A stretch of 43,931 nucleotides of DNA from an uncultured Anaerotruncus sp. (GTDB lineage: Bacteria; Bacillota; Clostridia; Oscillospirales; CAG-272), in contig CAJLZE010000008.1 in the NCBI GenBank assembly GCA_905210995.1, forward strand, positions 1 through 43,931, in the 5' to 3' direction. Shown here piece by piece: positions 9,493 through 17,014 of this stretch. The position numbers and the translations under genes were made by a program. Position 1 is the stretch's first letter. Each line of letters opens with the position of its first letter. The notes under the pieces were generated by a model that worked only from the letters and a program-made list of their open reading frames with translations, was not told the DNA's origin and ran no database searches.

Positions 9493-10694
9493 ATATCCTT
9501 GTGACCGGAGCCGGAGGATTTGTGGGCAAAAACCTTTGCCGCGCTCTCGAAAACCTGCGCGATAACAAGGACAGGACCCGTCCCGGACTCCGCATTGACG
9601 AAATATTTGAATACGATATCGACTCTGCCCCGGAAGAGCTTAACGAATATTGCGGAAAAGCAGACTTTGTTTTCAATCTTGCAGGAGTGAACCGCCCGAA
9701 GGATCCGGCGGACTTCATGAAAGGCAATTTCGGGTTTGCCTCCGAGCTGCTCGAAACACTGAAAAAACACAAAAACACCTGTCCCGTTATGCTAAGCTCA
9801 TCCGTGCAGGCGACTCTTTCGGGCAGATACGCCGGCAGCGAGTACGGCAGATCCAAGCTTGCCGGAGAGGACATCTTTTTTAGATATTCCGAAGAGACCG
9901 GGGGGCGCGTACTCGTCTATCGCTTCCCCAACCTATTCGGCAAGTGGTGCCGCCCGAACTACAACAGCGCTGTCGCAACGTTCTGCAACAATATTGCCAA
10001 CGATCTGCCCATTACCGTCAACGACCCGTCGACCGAACTTGAACTTTTATATATAGACGACCTCGTTGCCGAGATGCTTGACGCTCTTGAGGGGCATGAG
10101 CATCACTGCGTTTTCAACGGTGCAAATGCCGTGCCGTGCGACGAAGGCAGATTCTGCGTCGTCCCCCTCACATACCGTGTTACGCTCGGCGAGATCGTCA
10201 GGCTGCTCGAAGGCTTCAAAGAACAGCCCCAAACGCTCCTGATGCCCGAGATACCGGACGGAAGTTTTGCGAAAAAGCTCTATTCCACATATCTCTCGTA
10301 TCTTCCAAAAGAAAAAATCGCATTTCCTCTCAAGGTGAACACCGACGCGCGCGGTTCATTTACCGAGCTGCTCAAAACCGCAAAATGCGGTCAGTTCAGT
10401 GTCAACATATCGAATCCCGGAATAACCAAAGGGCAGCACTGGCACAATTCAAAATGGGAATTCTTTATCGTCGTGTCCGGGCACGGGCTCATACAGGAGC
10501 GCAGGATCGGCTCTGACGAAGTGCTGAATTTTGAAGTGTCCGGCGACAAGATCGAAGCCGTGCATATGCTGCCGGGATATACACACAATATCATAAATTT
10601 AAGTGACACCGAAAAGCTTGTGACTCTTATGTGGGCAAACGAACGGTTTGACCCGGATCATCCCGATACTTTCGGTGAGGCGGTGGAAAAATGA
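9489..10694 (+). CDS. capF: Capsular polysaccharide reductase CapF (SDR plus cupin)
   Basis: Second step of UDP-L-FucNAc synthesis, bifunctional in the well-studied CapF. The C-terminal cupin domain epimerises the 4-keto intermediate and the N-terminal SDR domain reduces it with NADPH. Seen here: GAGGFVGKNL nucleotide loop at residues 7–16, FNLAGVNRPKDP, and YGRSKLAGED with the Y-x3-K pair near residue 120. The cupin block KGQHWHNSKWEFFIVVSG near residue 315 carries the metal-ligand histidines. The two-domain architecture and ~400-aa length match the family. It overlaps both capE and capG by 4 nt. Confidence 0.93.
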   Translation: MNILVTGAGGFVGKNLCRALENLRDNKDRTRPGLRIDEIFEYDIDSAPEELNEYCGKADFVFNLAGVNRPKDPADFMKGNFGFASELLETLKKHKNTCPVMLSSSVQATLSGRYAGSEYGRSKLAGEDIFFRYSEETGGRVLVYRFPNLFGKWCRPNYNSAVATFCNNIANDLPITVNDPSTELELLYIDDLVAEMLDALEGHEHHCVFNGANAVPCDEGRFCVVPLTYRVTLGEIVRLLEGFKEQPQTLLMPEIPDGSFAKKLYSTYLSYLPKEKIAFPLKVNTDARGSFTELLKTAKCGQFSVNISNPGITKGQHWHNSKWEFFIVVSGHGLIQERRIGSDEVLNFEVSGDKIEAVHMLPGYTHNIINLSDTEKLVTLMWANERFDPDHPDTFGEAVEK

Positions 10695-11872
10695 ACATTA
10701 AAACTGACTATTCCGATGTCGGATTCAAAAACGACGGCAGACTTAAGCTTCTCATTATTGTCGGCACGCGCCCCGAGATAATACGGCTTGCGGCGGTAAT
10801 AACAAAATGCCGCAAATACTTTGACACCGTGCTGGCCCACACAGGGCAAAACTATGACTATAACCTCAACGGGGTGTTCTTCAGGGATCTGAAACTTGCC
10901 GACCCCGAGGTCTATATGAACGCGGTAGGCGACGATCTCGGTGCGACCGTTGGCAATATCATCAACTGCTCGTACAAGCTCATGAGCAGTATAGCCCCCG
11001 ATGCGCTCCTTATTCTCGGCGATACCAACTCCTGTCTTTCGGCTATTGCGGCAAAGCGCCTTCACATTCCGATCTTCCATATGGAAGCCGGGAACCGCTG
11101 CAAGGACGAATGCCTGCCCGAGGAGACCAACCGCCGCATCGTCGATATCATATCCGATGTGAATATGGCGTACAGCGAGCATGCAAGAAGATATCTCGCC
11201 GAGTGCGGACTTCCCAAAGAGCGCACTTACGTCACCGGTTCACCGATGGCAGAGGTACTGCACTCCAACCTTGCGGAGATAGAAGCAAGTGATATCCTTG
11301 ACAGACTCGGGCTTGAGCCTCACAAATATATCCTTCTTTCGGCGCACAGAGAGGAAAACATCGATACCGAAAAGAATTTTACAAGCCTTTTCGGTGCAAT
11401 AAACAAGCTGGCCGAAAAATATGATATGCCGATCCTGTATTCATGCCATCCGAGAAGCCGCAAGCGTCTCGAATCATCGGGATTTGTGCTCGATCCGCGC
11501 GTGATACGTCACGAACCGCTCGGCTTTCACGATTACAATAAGCTTCAGATGAACGCTTATGCAGTGGTATCCGACAGCGGCACGCTGCCGGAAGAATCGA
11601 GCTTCTTCACATCTGTCGGTCATCCCTTCCCCGCTGTGTGCATACGCACATCGACCGAACGCCCCGAGGCGCTGGACAAAGCATGCTTTATACTTGCCGG
11701 CATTGATGAAAAATCGCTGCTGCAAGCTGTAACGACAGCGGTAGACATGAACGCTGCGGGCGACTTCGGCACTCCCGTTCCTTACTACACCGACGAAAAC
11801 GTGTCAACAAAGGTAGTCAAGATCATTCAGTCGTATACCGGTGTCGTAAATAAAATGGTGTGGCGCAAGTAA
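10691..11872 (+). CDS. capG: UDP-sugar 2-epimerase CapG (last step to UDP-L-FucNAc)
   Basis: A 393-aa non-hydrolysing UDP-sugar 2-epimerase of the WecB/CapG group, GT-B-like fold. Recognisable are IVGTRPEIIRLA at the N-terminus, HTGQNYD, the loop HMEAGNRCKDECLPEETNRR, SAHREENID, and the uridine-binding SDSGTLPEESSF. Directly downstream of capE and capF, so the substrate is most likely UDP-2-acetamido-2,6-dideoxy-L-talose, giving UDP-L-FucNAc. The gene starts inside the capF stop (ATGA). It could be confused with UDP-GlcNAc 2-epimerase; the gene order decides for CapG. Confidence 0.93.
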   Translation: MNIKTDYSDVGFKNDGRLKLLIIVGTRPEIIRLAAVITKCRKYFDTVLAHTGQNYDYNLNGVFFRDLKLADPEVYMNAVGDDLGATVGNIINCSYKLMSSIAPDALLILGDTNSCLSAIAAKRLHIPIFHMEAGNRCKDECLPEETNRRIVDIISDVNMAYSEHARRYLAECGLPKERTYVTGSPMAEVLHSNLAEIEASDILDRLGLEPHKYILLSAHREENIDTEKNFTSLFGAINKLAEKYDMPILYSCHPRSRKRLESSGFVLDPRVIRHEPLGFHDYNKLQMNAYAVVSDSGTLPEESSFFTSVGHPFPAVCIRTSTERPEALDKACFILAGIDEKSLLQAVTTAVDMNAAGDFGTPVPYYTDENVSTKVVKIIQSYTGVVNKMVWRK

Positions 11873-11908
11873 GCCGGTACGGCAGCATAAGAAAGGAACA
11901 GTAAAAAA

Positions 11909-12709
11909 ATGAATCAACTTCAGAACAAACTTCTTGAAATGCTGACATGGCTTTCAAAGTACCTTGACGAACATAATATAAGATACTATGTAGTTGCAGG
12001 GACTTTTCTCGGTGCCGTCCGCCACAAAGGCTTTATTCCGTGGGACGACGATGTTGATATTGCGGTTCCGCGCGCCGACTATCAAAAGCTTATTGAACTG
12101 CTGAAGGAACCTGTAGATCACTACGTGATAGAGTCCCCATACGGCGGCGCCCCCGATTTTATCTACAACTTCGCAAAGTTCTATGACACAAACACCACAA
12201 TGACCGAAATAGCACGTAAAAACGTGACCCGCGGTGTGTACATAGATGTCTTCCCGCTCGACGGTATCGGCGATACTCCGGAGGAGTCGTACAGAAATTA
12301 CAAAAAGATAGATATCGATAATATGCTTCTCACCATGAAGATAAGTACTTACCGCAAGGGACGTAAATGGTGGAAGAATGTTGCTGTTGCCTGCGGAGCG
12401 CTGCTTCCGTTCAATGCCGGAAAAATGGCGCTTAAGCTTGATAAATTATCGGCAGAGCGTGACTATGACAAGTGCAATTACGTCGGGGTTTTGGCGACCA
12501 ATGCAAGGAAAAATGAGATAATGCCGCGCGAATATTACGGTAAACCAACGCCGTATAAATTCGAGAACATCACCGTTTACGGTCCCGAAAAAGCTGAGGA
12601 ATATCTGACTCGCCTGTTCGGCGACTGGCGCCAGCTCCCTCCCGAAAACGAGCGTGGCGGCGGGCATTTCTTCACGGATATCGACATGAACAGATCCTAT
12701 CTCAAATAA
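11909..12709 (+). CDS. LicD family transferase, copy 2
   Basis: A 266-aa LicD-family protein with the same core as the gene at 7551: VVAGTFLGAVRHKGFIPW then DDDVDI (metal-binding aspartates 46–48 and 50) and GVYIDVFPLDG near residue 112. The SD AGAAAGGAA precedes the ATG. It is the last gene of the polysaccharide locus and is followed by terminator-like hairpins. Two LicD proteins of differing sequence suggest two distinct phospho-substituents or two acceptor sugars in the repeat unit (inference). Confidence 0.88.
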   Translation: MNQLQNKLLEMLTWLSKYLDEHNIRYYVVAGTFLGAVRHKGFIPWDDDVDIAVPRADYQKLIELLKEPVDHYVIESPYGGAPDFIYNFAKFYDTNTTMTEIARKNVTRGVYIDVFPLDGIGDTPEESYRNYKKIDIDNMLLTMKISTYRKGRKWWKNVAVACGALLPFNAGKMALKLDKLSAERDYDKCNYVGVLATNARKNEIMPREYYGKPTPYKFENITVYGPEKAEEYLTRLFGDWRQLPPENERGGGHFFTDIDMNRSYLK

Positions 12710-12715
12710 TAAATC

Positions 12716-12757
12716 CTCCGCACTGTCGGCTTTCGCGCCCGGTGCGGAGCTGTTTTC
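12716..12757 (+). terminator. Terminator of the polysaccharide locus
   Basis: CTCCGCAC (12716–12723) pairs perfectly with GTGCGGAG (12742–12749) around an 18-nt loop, followed by CTGTTTTCATT. The T-tract is moderate. It sits 7 nt after the last licD stop. Confidence 0.6.
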
Positions 12758-12775
12758 ATTATAACAATGAACGAA

Positions 12776-12810
12776 TTCGGGCTTCCGTATGTTTGACGCG
12801 GAAGCCCGAA
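12776..12810. terminator. Perfect 12-bp hairpin between convergent operons
   Basis: TTCGGGCTTCCG (12776–12787) and CGGAAGCCCGAA (12799–12810) form a perfect 12-bp stem with an 11-nt loop. On the plus strand it is followed by GGTCATTTTT. On the minus strand it lies 2 nt after the M20 peptidase stop but has only a weak T-run. It probably serves convergent transcription from both sides. Confidence 0.65.
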
Positions 12811-12812
12811 GG

Positions 12813-14243
12813 TCATTTTTCTGCTTTAATAAGATTCTTATAAAATCTCACGGCGCCCGGGAGGCACTCGTATTCGATGTTTTCATTTAATCCGTGCATT
12901 CCCTTCATCTGCTCGGGACCGTAGATCACCGGCGCAAAGCGTATGCAGTTTTTGCATATCGGCTGATAGAACTGAGCATCGGTCGCACCTGTCATGACAT
13001 ATGGGCTTGATGCAAGTCCCGGAAAGGTCTCGGCTATCACGTTTTCTACGAGCCTATACCCGCTGCCGTTTATATCTACCGGAGGTGTGAAATCGTTCGA
13101 ATGGATTATCTCCATCGAAAGCCCGTGCTTTTCGGCGCGACGTCTGATAAGCTCAAGGCTTTCCTTCTCTCCCTGATGAGGGATAAATCTCATATTGGCT
13201 CCGAGAGTCGCCTCCTGCGGGATGACATTGTATGCGTCTGACCCCGACTGCATGGTAAACGCGATAGTGGTTTTAAGCATTGCCGCGCCCTGCGCGCTTA
13301 TCGCAGGCAGCACCGCTTTGAGCAGCGGCGCAAAAAGCCACAGATTTCCCATAAAGAGACGCAGACCGAATGAGGCGTAGTCCGAAAGCGTCGTAAACAT
13401 CGCCGCTACCTCCGGGAGCAATTTTTTTCTGAACGGAGAATGCTTTTCGGTCTCATCGACAAACGCAGCAAGACGTGCTATGGGTGTTCCCTTTGTCGGC
13501 GCGCTGGCGTGTCCGCCCGTGCTTTTCGCGGTAAATTTAACGTCGGCTTTGCCCTTTTCAAACACACCGACCATGGCGAAATTTCCGTGAATACCGCCTA
13601 TCGGCTCGCTTATGATGCCGCCGCCCTCATCACAGAGCAGATAAAGCTCTACTCCGCGCCGCCGCAGCTCCTCAACGATCTTAGGGGCACCGTCGCCCGC
13701 CCATTCCTCGGTGCAGGAAGATGCAAGATAAACATCCGTCGGGGGCGTATAGCCTTCAGCAAGTAGCTCTTCGACCGCCTCAAAGAATGCCATGACCGAG
13801 CATTTTGTATCCGACACACCTCTTCCCCACACCTTTCCGTCCGCAATGTCGCCCGAAAACGGCTCGTGTATCCACTCACCCTCAGCAGGAACAACATCCT
13901 GATGGCTCATAAGGAGTATCGGCTTTTCGGAGCTTTTGCCCTTCCAGTAAAAAAGCAGATTTCCGTCGATCTCGGTTTTCTGAAGTTTTTCGTGTACAAG
14001 CGGGAAAAGCTTTTCAAGCACCTTGTGAAAGCCGAGAAATTTTTCCACCTCGGCAACACCGGCATGTGAGGTAGTATCGTATTTTATCATTTCGGAAAGC
14101 TTCTCCGCAAGCCGAAGCGCTTCTTCTTCATTCTCGTGCGGCTTGTAATCCGACTTTTTACGAGGTCGCAAAAGCGTTCTGACAACTGCGGCAAGAACAG
14201 CCAACAGCAGAAGTGCAGGTATGATAATAAGGTATTTGATCAT
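12813..14243 (-). CDS. M20 family metallopeptidase, PM20D1/carboxypeptidase-S-like
   Basis: A 476-aa dizinc hydrolase with an N-terminal membrane helix (residues 3–24) that should anchor it. Catalytic features in order: SHQD with H114 and D116, GRGVSDTK with the bridging D145, the general-base pair E179–E180, the dimerisation-domain TGGHAS stretch near 245, and the C-terminal MTGATDAQFY and GMHGLNENI zinc-ligand region. The overall layout is that of PM20D1 and yeast carboxypeptidase S, which cleave C-terminal residues of peptides or hydrolyse and form N-acyl amino acids. It overlaps the upstream membrane-protein gene by 4 nt (ATGA), so the hydrolase is made together with two membrane proteins, suggesting it processes what they transport. 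Confidence 0.88.
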   Translation of the reverse strand: MIKYLIIIPALLLLAVLAAVVRTLLRPRKKSDYKPHENEEEALRLAEKLSEMIKYDTTSHAGVAEVEKFLGFHKVLEKLFPLVHEKLQKTEIDGNLLFYWKGKSSEKPILLMSHQDVVPAEGEWIHEPFSGDIADGKVWGRGVSDTKCSVMAFFEAVEELLAEGYTPPTDVYLASSCTEEWAGDGAPKIVEELRRRGVELYLLCDEGGGIISEPIGGIHGNFAMVGVFEKGKADVKFTAKSTGGHASAPTKGTPIARLAAFVDETEKHSPFRKKLLPEVAAMFTTLSDYASFGLRLFMGNLWLFAPLLKAVLPAISAQGAAMLKTTIAFTMQSGSDAYNVIPQEATLGANMRFIPHQGEKESLELIRRRAEKHGLSMEIIHSNDFTPPVDINGSGYRLVENVIAETFPGLASSPYVMTGATDAQFYQPICKNCIRFAPVIYGPEQMKGMHGLNENIEYECLPGAVRFYKNLIKAEK

Positions 14244-14929
14244 TTTGCACTCTTTGCTCCTTTCTTATATACAAAGTAAGATATCGCAATGGCAATAGCT
14301 CCCGACGGGATTATCATAAAGCTCGTCGAGCCGATAAGCGACGGCACAAGGACAAAGAGAAGCCCCATCGCGACAAGCGGAAAAAGAGCGATCTTCATGT
14401 TCTTACGATAGTACTTGTATGCCATAGCACCGAAAAGCGCCGGCACAACGTTTTCAAACGCCGGCTGAAGCACCGGGCTTTGAAGCAACGGATGGAGCGG
14501 CTGAAGTGCAAGAACGCCCGCCGCGAGAACGAGGATCGTAACAAGTGAAGATGTTGCGATGGAAAGTGTTGAGATTATCTCGTTTTCGGGCGTTCCCGCC
14601 TTTGCACCGACCATATCGCGTGCATTCACCGCGCACGGGATCTTCATATTTATGAGATTGCCCGTTATAAACGCAAGATAACCTCCTCCCGCTCCGAGCA
14701 TTGGCGTGTATATGAGAAATTCCGCAATGCTCGACACAGTCCATACAAGCCCGACCGACAAAAAGCCCTTTGCAGTAGCACCGATGTCGGGATATGCACC
14801 GAGATATCTGCCGATAAGAAACGGCGCTCCTATGAGCAGTACGATGGTCATTACACTGACAGCTCTGCCTATCGCATGCGTCCCGCGGTTGTATTTTTCC
14901 CATGCGGATCTGTTTTCGTTCTGTTCCAT
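14240..14929 (-). CDS. Integral membrane protein, partner of the DUF5058 protein
   Basis: A 229-aa protein with about six hydrophobic helices. I do not recognise a named family. A short cytosolic N-terminus (MEQNENRSAWEKYNRGTHAIGR) precedes helix 1. A glycine-rich segment, PMLGAGGGYLAFITGNLINMKIPCAVN, in the middle is the most motif-like region and could line a substrate path. The C-terminus is basic (YKKGAKSAK). A strong SD (AAGGAGG) stands 5 nt before the ATG, 10 nt after the DUF5058 stop, and its own stop is coupled to the peptidase start. The likely role is one half of a two-component membrane transporter (inference). Confidence 0.75.
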   Translation of the reverse strand: MEQNENRSAWEKYNRGTHAIGRAVSVMTIVLLIGAPFLIGRYLGAYPDIGATAKGFLSVGLVWTVSSIAEFLIYTPMLGAGGGYLAFITGNLINMKIPCAVNARDMVGAKAGTPENEIISTLSIATSSLVTILVLAAGVLALQPLHPLLQSPVLQPAFENVVPALFGAMAYKYYRKNMKIALFPLVAMGLLFVLVPSLIGSTSFMIIPSGAIAIAISYFVYKKGAKSAK

Positions 14930-14939
14930 GATATCCTCC

Positions 14940-15689
14940 TTATCTCAGCGCGCCGACAAGGACCGCCGACGCCATACCCACGATCATGCTGCCCGCAATT
15001 GCAAAGTTATCGACCCACGCCGCTTTCTTTTTCTCGGCAAGAAAAACGAACAGAGCCATAACGAGCGCTGAGACGGCAACAACGATAAGCGGAATAAAAT
15101 CTCCCTTGAAAGAGAACAGTCCTTTGCCCGATACCAACCCACCGATGTAGCTACCTATGTACGCACTGACGAGTCCGATGAACATTGCCGTCATTGCTCT
15201 GTCACCGAATCCGCCGCCCGTCGAGCTCTTACCGCCGCTCAGCTTTTTCGTATAACGCTTGTTAAAGAACACCGACAGCACAATGCCCCATATAATGCAA
15301 AGGCTCATCAGCAGTGCGATCGTCGCAAACGCCGCCGGCGTCATTTCGGCTGCGGAAAGAGTGCTCATGCCGACCTGCTCCGCAGCTGCCTGCGCCACCT
15401 GCGTTTCATAATGCAGAGCACCGATGACAGAGAGCCGCAGCCACGGCCACGGTATACCGAGGCTTCCCGAAAGAGCTATGACACCGAGCAGTATTCCAAC
15501 GCTCGGAAGTACCGAAAACGTTGCGCTTGACACTATAACACGCTTCATTTTTGTCGTGTCCATCCCGATAGCCTTCCCCGCGCGGTATGCTCGGATAAGA
15601 AACACCACACATACTGCGGCAACGAATGCGACGATACCGCCGCATATCAGATACATGGGCACACTGTTGAGCTGATTAAGTATTGACAT
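14940..15689 (-). CDS. DUF5058 family membrane protein
   Basis: A 249-aa membrane protein with about six helices that I recognise as DUF5058-like from LNQLNSVPMYLICGG, RAYRAGKAIGMDTTKMKR and VLPSVGILLGVIALSGSLGIPWPWLRLSVIGAL. The GIPWPWLRLSVIG stretch is the most conserved part. Function is unknown. Start choice: the ATG at 15689 has AGAAGG at 10 nt; upstream in-frame starts are too close to or beyond that SD. It is the first gene of a three-gene operon with the small membrane protein and the M20 peptidase. A 150-nt structured leader lies upstream. Confidence 0.8.
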   Translation of the reverse strand: MSILNQLNSVPMYLICGGIVAFVAAVCVVFLIRAYRAGKAIGMDTTKMKRVIVSSATFSVLPSVGILLGVIALSGSLGIPWPWLRLSVIGALHYETQVAQAAAEQVGMSTLSAAEMTPAAFATIALLMSLCIIWGIVLSVFFNKRYTKKLSGGKSSTGGGFGDRAMTAMFIGLVSAYIGSYIGGLVSGKGLFSFKGDFIPLIVVAVSALVMALFVFLAEKKKAAWVDNFAIAGSMIVGMASAVLVGALR

Positions 15690-15698
15690 TTCAACCAT

Positions 15699-15839
15699 GC
15701 CTTCTGCCGTCCGACTGTGCGAACGGCGACGCAAAAGATGTATTCGAAGCTACAAGCTTGCAGCAAACGCCCCGTTTTTGCGTCTTTCCCGACCTTTCGA
15801 CGCCAAAAAATGACGTCTCACCGTCGGATTCATGCAAAT
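15699..15839 (-). promoter_or_regulatory. Structured 5' leader of the DUF5058–M20 operon
   Basis: Between the promoter and the first start codon the minus-strand RNA can form a 9-bp stem (GACGCAAAA with TTTTGCGTC, arms near 15729–15737 and 15775–15783) enclosing a palindrome centred on AAGCTT. A second stem GCCGT/ACGGC lies next to the Shine-Dalgarno. It has no T-tract terminator. I could not match it to a known riboswitch class (it is not a recognisable GEMM, T-box or guanidine motif), so it is only a candidate cis-regulatory RNA. Confidence 0.4.
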
Positions 15840-15868
15840 ATTATATCAGATTATATCGTATATTTCAA
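15840..15868 (-). promoter_or_regulatory. SigA-type promoter of the DUF5058–M20 operon
   Basis: On the minus strand TTGAAA (15863–15868) and TATAAT (15840–15845) are 17 nt apart, with TGA before the -10. A second TATAAT a few bases upstream may give an alternative start. Transcription would begin about 140 nt before the DUF5058 start. Confidence 0.7.
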
Positions 15869-15922
15869 TCGTCAATGCGTTTTTTTATGCCGAATGAATG
15901 ATTTTTTTCGCAGATACGACGC

Positions 15923-15951
15923 ATCCCCTCATTGCGTTGCAGTGAGGGGAT
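15923..15951. terminator. 9-bp hairpin after the CmpB-type gene
   Basis: ATCCCCTCA (15923–15931) and TGAGGGGAT (15943–15951) pair perfectly around an 11-nt loop, 26 nt beyond the stop of the minus-strand gene ending at 15977. No T-run follows on either strand, so termination is uncertain. Confidence 0.35.
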
Positions 15952-15976
15952 AACGTTCCGCCGCGTGAGCGGTGAC

Positions 15977-16729
15977 TTATTGCTTTTTGCTCTTATTGCG
16001 CTTGTCACGGAATGCGCTGAAAGTTCCTTTTTCCTTCAGTGCGTCGATATAATGCTCCACTTCCTCGCGCAACCCTGTCGGGGTGCGGAAGGGGAATGCA
16101 AAGTTGCGCTTTTGCTTCAGCTCCTCGGCGCGGCGAGCAATGGAAAGCTTGAGATTTTCGTATCTGATGACAAGCTGCTTTTCCTCGGCAAATTCTTTGA
16201 GTTTTCCGACCACATGGAATGAGTAGCATACGTCAACGGCAAACACTCCCATGTACATACCCGAAAAGAAGTTGTATATCGGATTCTCGGCAAGCCAGTC
16301 AATGAAGGTCACAAAATGCGGGTGCAAAAGAAGCGCATACCCTGCGCCGATGGCTCCCCACGCAAGCGAAAACAGCGGACAGATCACCCCCTGAATATTG
16401 CCGCGGCATGAGCTGTAATCCCACAGCTTGACATGAAACACATTCACGAAGATAATGCCCGTCACGTATTCTATCGCGGTAAGAACGACGGTGAGCCCGA
16501 CGATGAGAACAACGTACCTGAGCCACACAGCATGGATAAAAGAAAGGTCGAAACTGCAGAAGGCGTAAAGCACGAGCACGCCGGACCCGTAAAGAGGAAG
16601 GCAGGGCCCCGAAAGAAATCCCGGGTTGATCCATTTTCCGTGGGCAATACGCCTGAACACAAGCTCGATAAGCCAGCCTGTGCTGCCGCCGATGATAAAC
16701 AGTGCGGAAAGAGTCGTTAGAATTTTCAT
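15977..16729 (-). CDS. Putative ABC transporter permease, CmpB/DUF1113 type
   Basis: A 250-aa membrane protein with about five helices. The N-terminal GWLIELVFRRIAHGKWINPGFLSGPCLPLYGSG and the mid WDYSSCRGNIQGVICPLFSLAWGAIG are the conserved blocks of the ABC_trans_CmpB family. The family name suggests a transporter, but no ATPase or binding protein is encoded nearby and the function is untested. The C-terminal 60 residues are hydrophilic, helical and charged (ENLKLSIARRAEELKQKRN…), probably cytoplasmic. It is a separate unit from the DUF5058 operon, which has its own promoter. Confidence 0.8.
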   Translation of the reverse strand: MKILTTLSALFIIGGSTGWLIELVFRRIAHGKWINPGFLSGPCLPLYGSGVLVLYAFCSFDLSFIHAVWLRYVVLIVGLTVVLTAIEYVTGIIFVNVFHVKLWDYSSCRGNIQGVICPLFSLAWGAIGAGYALLLHPHFVTFIDWLAENPIYNFFSGMYMGVFAVDVCYSFHVVGKLKEFAEEKQLVIRYENLKLSIARRAEELKQKRNFAFPFRTPTGLREEVEHYIDALKEKGTFSAFRDKRNKSKKQ

Positions 16730-16927
16730 TGTACCGATCCTTTGTTCTTGATGTCTTCGGACGACGCCGGAATGGCAGCCGGCAAGCCGTTCGTCATATT
16801 ATATTATATATTATAACACAAACAGTCGCAGGACGCAATATAAACATACAAGTGTCGCCGACAGCTTTATTTCATCTTTATCACATGGTGTTTTTCTATA
16901 TTTATCTGATATTTTTATCTCACGGTA

Positions 16928-16956
16928 TTGCATGAAACGTTTTTTTATGATATAAT
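16928..16956 (+). promoter_or_regulatory. Promoter ahead of the unassigned gene and miaA
   Basis: TTGCAT (16928–16933) and TATAAT (16951–16956) are separated by 17 nt. The -10 is perfect and the -35 weak. The 285-nt divergent gap 16730–17014 is otherwise AT-rich, with a run of TATA-like repeats near 16797–16815 that may hold the promoter of the opposite gene. Confidence 0.55.
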
Positions 16957-17014
16957 AATTTTACTTATAACGTAGTTGGATCATGCGTTTTTTATCGGAT
17001 CAAGGAGTTGCAAA

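Noticed and set aside
15923..15975. Remnant of a mobile GC-rich palindromic repeat (CCCCTCA…TGAGGGG)
   Set aside because: Only a single copy with no target-site duplication is visible in the window, so it is listed only as a hairpin.
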